Source: Entamoeba histolytica HM-1:IMSS
Lineage: Eukaryota > Evosea > Mastigamoebida > Endamoebidae
Assembly: GCF_000208925.1 (NCBI RefSeq)
Contig: NW_001914895.1
Span: 30,150 to 94,149 of the forward strand
Direction: 5' to 3'
DNA: 64,000 nt
Shown here: positions 58,923 to 64,000 of the stretch, piece by piece
Layout of the letters: the number at the start of each line of letters is the position of its first letter
Position numbering within the stretch: the first letter of the stretch is position 1
Notes under the pieces: model-generated
Told to the model about the DNA's origin: nothing
Database searches by the model: none
Seen by the model: the letters and a program-made list of their open reading frames with translations, nothing else
Made by a program: the position numbers and the translations under genes

Positions 58923-60182
58923 TTATCCATCTTGTCCAAATTGTTCAGCCCATTCACGATGTCTATTAACATCCTCTACAGAAATACTTGATCGTGAGTT
59001 TTTGATTGATTTCATAAAGTCCATCATTGTTACTGGTGGAACAACTAATTTACTTCCTTCAATTTGTTTCCAATTCATTTCCATAGCACCTTTATCTCCA
59101 GGACTACATGGTGTAACTAAATCATTTTGTATTTCTCCAGTGATTGGAGATGGTCCAGTTACATATTTAAAGTGAGTAGCAGCTTGTAATGTACGTACAG
59201 GTTGGTAAATAGCATCTTTACAAAGAGTAGCAATATCACTTCCAGAGAATAATTCAGTTTGTTCTCCAAGTATTTTAAAATCGTTGTCAGTTAATTGATT
59301 AGGTAATTTACCTAAATTCCATTTAATCATTTTAGCACGTGCTGATGCATCAGGAAGTCCAATATAAATCCTTTTTTCAAAACGTCTTCGAATAGCAGTA
59401 TCCAATTGCCATGGAATATTTGTTGCTCCAAGCATTAATACCCCTTCCATAGAATTACCTACACCATTCATTTGAACTAAGAATTCAGTTTTAACACGTC
59501 TACTTGCTTCAGTCTCTCCATCCCCACGAGAACTACATAACGAATCAACTTCATCAACAAATATAATACTTGGCTTATTTTTTCTAGCCGTTTCAAATAA
59601 TTCTTTAACCATTTTTTCTGATTCACCTAAATATTTACTAAGTAATGATGATGCAGAAACTGAATAAAATGTAGAATCAGCTTCAGTAGCAACTGCCTTT
59701 GCTAAAAATGACTTACCTGTACCAGGTGGTCCAAACAATAAAATCCCAGTCCATGGTTTTCTTTTATCAGTAAATAATTGTGGAAATTTAATAGGTAAAA
59801 TAACTGCTTCTTGTAAAGCTTCTTTTGCTTTTTCTAAACCAATAACATCTTCCCAATGTACATTTGGTTTTTCTTTTAATACAGCATTCCCAACAGCATT
59901 ACTACGAGCTTTATTTTCTGCGTCTTCTTCTTTATCTGGGTCATCTGATTTAACTCTTTCTCCACTTATCATTCTTTTTAAATATTCTGCCCGTTCAACA
60001 TATTCTTTCACTCGTTTATTAATGATATTAACAACTTTTTCATTTTTTTCAGTTTTTTTATGTGCAACCAAACAGTCAATAGCCTTCTTATAATATTCTA
60101 ATGCTTCTTTAGAATTTCCTTTTTCATCTTCCTCCATTGCTTTCTTAGAAAATTCTTTTCCTTTATCAAGTAACGATGTCAT
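58923..60182 (-). CDS. VPS4: VPS4, AAA ATPase of the ESCRT-III machinery
   Basis: 419 residues. An N-terminal MIT domain (about 1-75, AMEEDEKGNSKEALEYYKKAID) binds the tails of ESCRT-III subunits. The AAA core has PNVHWEDVIGLEKAKEALQEAVILPIKFP, Walker A GPPGTGKS (151-158), pore loop KYLGESEK, Walker B IIFVDEVD (206-213) and Arg-finger region AIRRRFEKRIYI. The C-terminal PCSPGDKGAMEM and the helix SVEDVNRHREWAEQFGQDG are the VPS4 end. It disassembles ESCRT-III filaments during multivesicular body formation, membrane repair and cell division. All catalytic residues are intact. Tandem with guanylate kinase on the minus strand, 128 bases apart. Confidence 0.97.
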   Translation of the reverse strand: MTSLLDKGKEFSKKAMEEDEKGNSKEALEYYKKAIDCLVAHKKTEKNEKVVNIINKRVKEYVERAEYLKRMISGERVKSDDPDKEEDAENKARSNAVGNAVLKEKPNVHWEDVIGLEKAKEALQEAVILPIKFPQLFTDKRKPWTGILLFGPPGTGKSFLAKAVATEADSTFYSVSASSLLSKYLGESEKMVKELFETARKNKPSIIFVDEVDSLCSSRGDGETEASRRVKTEFLVQMNGVGNSMEGVLMLGATNIPWQLDTAIRRRFEKRIYIGLPDASARAKMIKWNLGKLPNQLTDNDFKILGEQTELFSGSDIATLCKDAIYQPVRTLQAATHFKYVTGPSPITGEIQNDLVTPCSPGDKGAMEMNWKQIEGSKLVVPPVTMMDFMKSIKNSRSSISVEDVNRHREWAEQFGQDG

Positions 60183-60310
60183 GTCTTAATGCTTTTTGTT
60201 TAACAGATCCGTTTCAATTTTCTAGTTTTCCATTCTATCTCTTATTCCTCACCTTTTCATTTAAACATCAAAAAAAAAAACATCTCAAACTTAAAATCAT
60301 AGATTGTTAT

Positions 60311-60871
60311 TTAAAACAAATTCTTTTCTATAATTTCATCTATCTTACCATATCCTTCTGTGAATACATTATTCACAACTACTGCATCTGCTTCTTTTTC
60401 TCCTTCCATTTCAATAAGTGCATTCTTTAAACGAACTTGGACTTGTTCTTCTGTTTCTGTACCTCTTGAACGTAAACGTTGTTCTAAAATTTCCATTGAA
60501 GGAGGTGCAATAAACAAAAAGAATGCTGCCACTTTACCTCTAATTTGTCTACTTCCTTGAAGATCAATATCAAGAATTGCAATTTGATTATTATTAGCAA
60601 TGCGTTCAATTTCCATTTTTGAAGTACCATAGAAGGCTGTATGAACATGGGCGTGTTCAATAAATTTATCTTCTTCAATCATTTTCTTCATTTCTTCTTC
60701 TTCAATAAAGTAATAATCAACACCATTTTGTTCTTTACCTCTTGGTTTTCTTGTTGTGTGTGAAATACTAAATGAAAATTTCCCAGGAAATTTTTCCATA
60801 AGATGGTGCATTATTGTTGATTTACCTGCTCCACTTGGACCAAAAAGAACAAGAACCTGATATTTACCCAT
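60311..60871 (-). CDS. Guanylate kinase
   Basis: 186 residues, usual for GMPK. P-loop FGPSGAGKST (10-19), GMP-binding SFSISHTTRKPRGKEQNGVDYYFI and FIEHAHVHTAFYGTSK, then AILDIDLQGSRQIR and LEQRLRSRGTETEEQVQVRLKNA (lid and C-terminal helices). It converts GMP and ATP to GDP and ADP, needed for GTP and dGTP pools; Entamoeba cannot make purines and depends on salvage. No SH3 or PDZ domain, so it is not a MAGUK scaffold. A minus-strand GGAACT lies 37 bases before the ATG. Confidence 0.96.
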   Translation of the reverse strand: MGKYQVLVLFGPSGAGKSTIMHHLMEKFPGKFSFSISHTTRKPRGKEQNGVDYYFIEEEEMKKMIEEDKFIEHAHVHTAFYGTSKMEIERIANNNQIAILDIDLQGSRQIRGKVAAFFLFIAPPSMEILEQRLRSRGTETEEQVQVRLKNALIEMEGEKEADAVVVNNVFTEGYGKIDEIIEKNLF

Positions 60872-60907
60872 TATCTGTTTTCTTTTTATTACTTTTAATT
60901 TTTTTTT

Positions 60908-60912
60908 AGTTC
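60908..60912 (-). promoter_or_regulatory. GAAC element before guanylate kinase
   Basis: Minus-strand GGAACTAAAAAAAA, 36 bases before the ATG at 60871. Confidence 0.45.
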
Positions 60913-61352
60913 CTTTTTTTTATAACAACATGACTCTTGCTTATGTTATTTTTTTTTTTTTTACTTTATTGTGAAGGTATGAATGACACAAAAGAAACAA
61001 AAATGTCTGATAGAAACACTTCATGAATTTGTTGTTTTACATCTTATCTATAAATTTTTTCTCACTCATTTCATGAAATTTTGAAAGTTTCAAAATATAT
61101 CTAAATAAAGAATAGTGTAGTCTTAAAATAAAGTGATTAATAAAAATTTACGATACATCACAATTAGAACTGTGTAATTAAACTTCATCTTTCGGGATTT
61201 TATTCTATTGAAAGAATATAAGAAGAAAAATAAAAACAAAAACAAGTATAAGACGAAAATACTAAAAAAAAATGATAAAATAATAAATTATTAATAAAAT
61301 GATACAAAAAATGAAATAAAAAGGAAGAAGTACCAAAAAAAAATAAAAGAAA

Positions 61353-61357
61353 GAACT
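61353..61357 (+). promoter_or_regulatory. GAAC element before the GTPase gene
   Basis: AAAGAACTAAAAAATATA: GAACT followed by a TATA-like run, ending 23 bases before the ATG at 61381. Confidence 0.5.
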
Positions 61358-61380
61358 AAAAAATATAGGTTTAATATAAA

Positions 61381-62076
61381 ATGGAAGGAGAACTTACATT
61401 GAAAATATGTATAGTTGGAGATGAAAAATGTGGTAAAACATCTCTTACCCGTAGGTTTATTGGAGAAGAATTTAAAGAAGAGGTTGAACCTTTTCCAGAG
61501 AATTTAGTTTGTTAAAATAACACTAATTATTATTTAATAAGGAAATAAGATAGATGATATAGTTATTATTAACATGTTATAAAAAAGTAATTAGAAATTA
61601 ATTTTCTTTAGATTACTAAAGATATTACTTATGAAGGTAAAAAAATTACATTAAATTTAATGGATCCATTAGATGATGGAACTGGAACTACTGCATCTTT
61701 TTATAACCATGCTAATTGTATCATTGCATTATTTGATCTTAGCAACAAAGACTCACTTCAAAATTGTAAAAATTGGTTATCATATGGTGATAGATATGTT
61801 GATAATGGTTATGTAAAAGGTGTTGTTGGAGTTAAGAGTGATCTTGAACGAGAAGTTACTAAAGAAGAAGCAGAAGAAGTTGCTAAAGGATTAAATTGTG
61901 AATATTTTGAAGTATCTAATAAAACAGGGGAAGGATGTACTGAAGTATATGATACTCTTTTAAAAGAATTATATGAGAAATTTATTGCACCAACTGATAA
62001 GGGTAATGATAAGAAAAGTCAGAAAAAAGGAGGTAAGAAAGAAAAAAGTGAAAAAAAGAAATGTGTTTTCCTTTAA
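61381..62076 (+). CDS. Atypical Ras/Rho-like small GTPase with CaaX tail, two exons
   Basis: Exon 1 is 61381-61506 and exon 2 is 61612-62076; a 105-base GTTTGT...TAG intron separates them. The joined protein has 196 residues. It has a small-GTPase fold: LKICIVGDEKCGKTSLTRRF (P-loop, G18 K19 T20), a switch region, CIIALFDLSNKDSLQNCKNWL, a VGVKSD sequence where N/TKxD should be and an SAK-like VSNK. The tail is polybasic (KKSQKKGGKKEKSEKKK) and ends CVFL, a CaaX box whose Leu predicts geranylgeranyl transfer. Odd points: Glu at the Ras Gly12 site, no Thr35 (PFPENL), DPLDDG instead of DTAGQ and no NKxD Asn. It therefore probably binds nucleotide poorly or does not hydrolyse it. Confidence 0.85.
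61507..61611 (+). other. Intron of the GTPase gene
   Basis: 105 bases, GTTTGT at the start and TTTAG at the end, A+T-rich. Exon 1 ends at a codon boundary (42 codons) and exon 2 opens in phase. Unspliced reading stops two codons in. Confidence 0.85.
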
Positions 62077-62736
62077 AACAATTTTCTTTCATTATTTATT
62101 TTTCAGTCGTTTTTGTTCATTTATCGTTTTTTTTTACTTAAACTTAATATTTATTAAAAGAAGGAGTTATTTATAATAATAGTATTTGAGTGTATTTTTA
62201 ATACTTCTTTTTTATTTCTTTTTTTTTGAAAATATTTATTTTTAAATTCAATAACCAAAATAATAATGTATTAAACAAACTTTATTTTTTAATTATTGAA
62301 TTATTATTATCATAATTATTTAAAATTATTTGTTATAATAAAAAATAATTCAAAACGTTATTATTACGTGAGTTTCAAAAAAGAAAAAAAAATTTCTATT
62401 ATTGTTATTGCTTGACTAGGTAAATACTGTGTCATCATAACATTATGGCATATCATCATTGTTAATAACATAATGTGTTAACCAATTCTATTAACATTAA
62501 ACTAATCAATAATTAAATAGTAATTAATTAAGTGCTATTACTTTTATTTTCTATTTTTCTTTGCTCATCAGAGATTAGTTACATTCTGGTGTGTTAAGAG
62601 TGTTATTCATCAATTATTCAATTATTTTTTAGCTTTTCAATGTTGAGTATCATATCTTTCTATTCTTCATTCTTGTATTTCTTTTATATTAATACCTTTT
62701 CAAACACTATCAACTTTCCTCATTTAATTATCAATC

Positions 62737-62759
62737 TTATTATTATTATTATTATTATT
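62737..62759. repeat. ATT microsatellite, about seven copies
   Basis: TTATTATTATT... with no interruption across 23 bases. Confidence 0.95.
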
Positions 62760-63800
62760 TTAATTTATTGTATATTAAAATTACTCATTATTTCCTTTCT
62801 TATATTATGATAAATGAATATATAATTATCATTGTAATGTTAATATTACAACAAAAAAATATAATAAAAAGAAGAGAAAGAAAGGTATATAAAAAGAAGA
62901 GAAATATATAAAAGAATAAAAAGAAAGTATAAGAAGAAAGAATATAAAAATAATAAATCACAAAGAGGTAATAAAATATGAAAAGAAGAAATAAAAAGTG
63001 TATTTTTAATGTAAAAATTAGAAATATGAAATAAAAGTGTCTAATTTAATGATGTAAAATGATTAATATTATTTTATTAATGAAAAATATTTTACTCTTT
63101 TTTATGTTTATTATTTATATGTATAATTTAAACATGATGTTTATTATATAATCAATCATATGTGTTATGTTATTATAACATGTAATAAGTGATAAAATAT
63201 AAATGAAAATGATATGAATATATGATATAGAATATAAAAAACAAAAGAATAATAAGAATAAATGATAAATAAAAGGAGAAATGATAATCAATGATATAAT
63301 AATAAAATCAAAGTATAAAATATAAAATTAATATTAATATAAATCAAAAGAGAATAAATATAAAATGAAAATAGATATAAATGATAAGAATATAAAAATG
63401 AATAAGATGAATAAACAAATAAACAAATAGAAAAGAATAACAATAAGAAAATCTAAAGAATATAAACATAAAAAAATAAAATAAGAATAATATAATAATA
63501 TATATATATAATAAGAAGCAATACTAATGATATAAATAATATAAACCAGAGAACATATAATATCCAACAATAAATATATAAAAATCCCATAGATAAATAA
63601 CATATAAATAAACGAATAAAAAGAATACAAATAATGAAATATGATTCATCAAATAATCTACTTCATTAATATTTCATACAAAATGAATACAAATGATCAT
63701 AAAATATAAACATAAATATATACAGATTGTATATTTATCATATTTTTTATTTTTTGATTATTATTTTAGGAGCAAAATATAATAAATGGAAAATTCTATG

Positions 63801-63820
63801 GATGCAAATTATTTTGCATC
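63801..63820. repeat. Inverted repeat, 8-base arms
   Basis: GATGCAAA, a 4-base loop and TTTGCATC. A further GATGCA with a TTTTTTCTTT run follows about 30 bases on (63846 onward), so the segment has some internal repetition. Confidence 0.8.
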
Positions 63821-64000
63821 TTTTTTCTTTTTTGTAAATTATTTAGATGCATTTTTTCTTTGCTAATTTTCGTACCCCATTTAAACACATGTTTTAATTC
63901 TTTACTTAATCTCATCATGAAATATTATTCATTGTATATTTTTCATTTTGATTAGACGTTTCATTATTTCAAAAAATGTTTGTGTTTAAACTCAAAAAGA

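Larger units (their letters stand above)
60872..61380. other. Divergent intergenic region between guanylate kinase and the GTPase gene
   Basis: 509 bases, A+T-rich, with GAAC elements at both ends and no ORF, splice signal or repeat array. Confidence 0.55.
62077..64000. other. Terminal non-coding region, 1.9 kb
   Basis: Nearly pure A+T sequence with an ATT microsatellite at 62737-62759, A-rich plus-strand runs at 62860-63640 and an inverted repeat at 63801-63820. A 98-codon minus frame at 63334-63630 is low-complexity Ile/Tyr/Phe/Leu and is not called. No tRNA, coding exon or known mobile element recognised. Confidence 0.6.

Noticed and set aside
63334..63630. 98-codon minus-strand frame near the right end
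   Set aside because: Only Ile, Tyr, Phe, Leu and Ser in simple order, as expected from TAT/TTT-rich DNA; no normal codon mix.
1..64000. CRISPR arrays, operons, tRNA arrays or rRNA
   Set aside because: Nothing with spaced repeats, cloverleaf arms or rRNA-like composition was seen, and the gene set is eukaryotic.

Overview
The window is nuclear DNA of an amoebozoan, almost certainly an Entamoeba of the histolytica/dispar/nuttalli group. The evidence is very A+T-rich DNA, densely packed and mostly intronless eukaryotic genes, short introns of the form GTTTGT...TAG, GAAC-type promoter elements a few tens of bases before start codons, a transmembrane kinase of the amoebic TMK type, and two Entamoeba-style leucine-rich-repeat proteins with an F-box-like N-terminus. 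I cannot tell the species apart from sequence alone.

Layout. 1-10.2 kb: the 5' part of a large helical-repeat protein (minus, cut by the window edge), an XMAP215/ch-TOG microtubule polymerase, an RMI1-type OB-fold protein, the NC2-beta/DR1 histone-fold repressor and an unknown 195-residue protein. 11-20.5 kb: a VPS9-domain Rab5-type exchange factor, SKP1, WDR11, a START/F-box/WD40 protein and a Yip1 protein split by an intron. 20.5-26.3 kb: a hidden two-exon small membrane protein, eIF3i, a small membrane protein, a FERM protein, a coactosin-like actin binder and a coiled-coil protein. 26.3-35.8 kb is gene-poor: two small hypothetical proteins, a large secreted type I membrane protein, the Rae1 mRNA-export factor and three long A+T-rich spacers.

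35.8-44.2 kb: an endonuclease III-like glycosylase, the LSG1 ribosome-export GTPase, a TMK receptor kinase and a phospholipase B-like lysosomal protein. 44.7-57.5 kb: two LRR paralogues flanking fibrillarin, a TTC7-like TPR protein, an NSUN5-type rRNA methyltransferase, MCM6 and STT3. 58.6-62.1 kb: a small membrane protein, VPS4, guanylate kinase and a spliced, degenerate Ras/Rho-like GTPase with a CaaX tail. The last 1.9 kb is non-coding, simple A+T sequence.

Genes are single transcription units and neighbours are mostly functionally unrelated housekeeping genes. Possible themes are membrane traffic (VPS9, WDR11, Yip1, VPS4, TTC7), SCF ubiquitin ligase parts (SKP1 close to an F-box/WD protein, plus two F-box-like LRR proteins) and ribosome biogenesis (fibrillarin, NSUN5, LSG1). 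No single novel multi-gene system stands out. The best leads are the START/F-box/WD40 fusion, the GTPase lacking most catalytic residues, a structured G+C-richer island upstream of TTC7, and the overlooked two-exon membrane protein. All calls are from reading the sequence; no database search was run.
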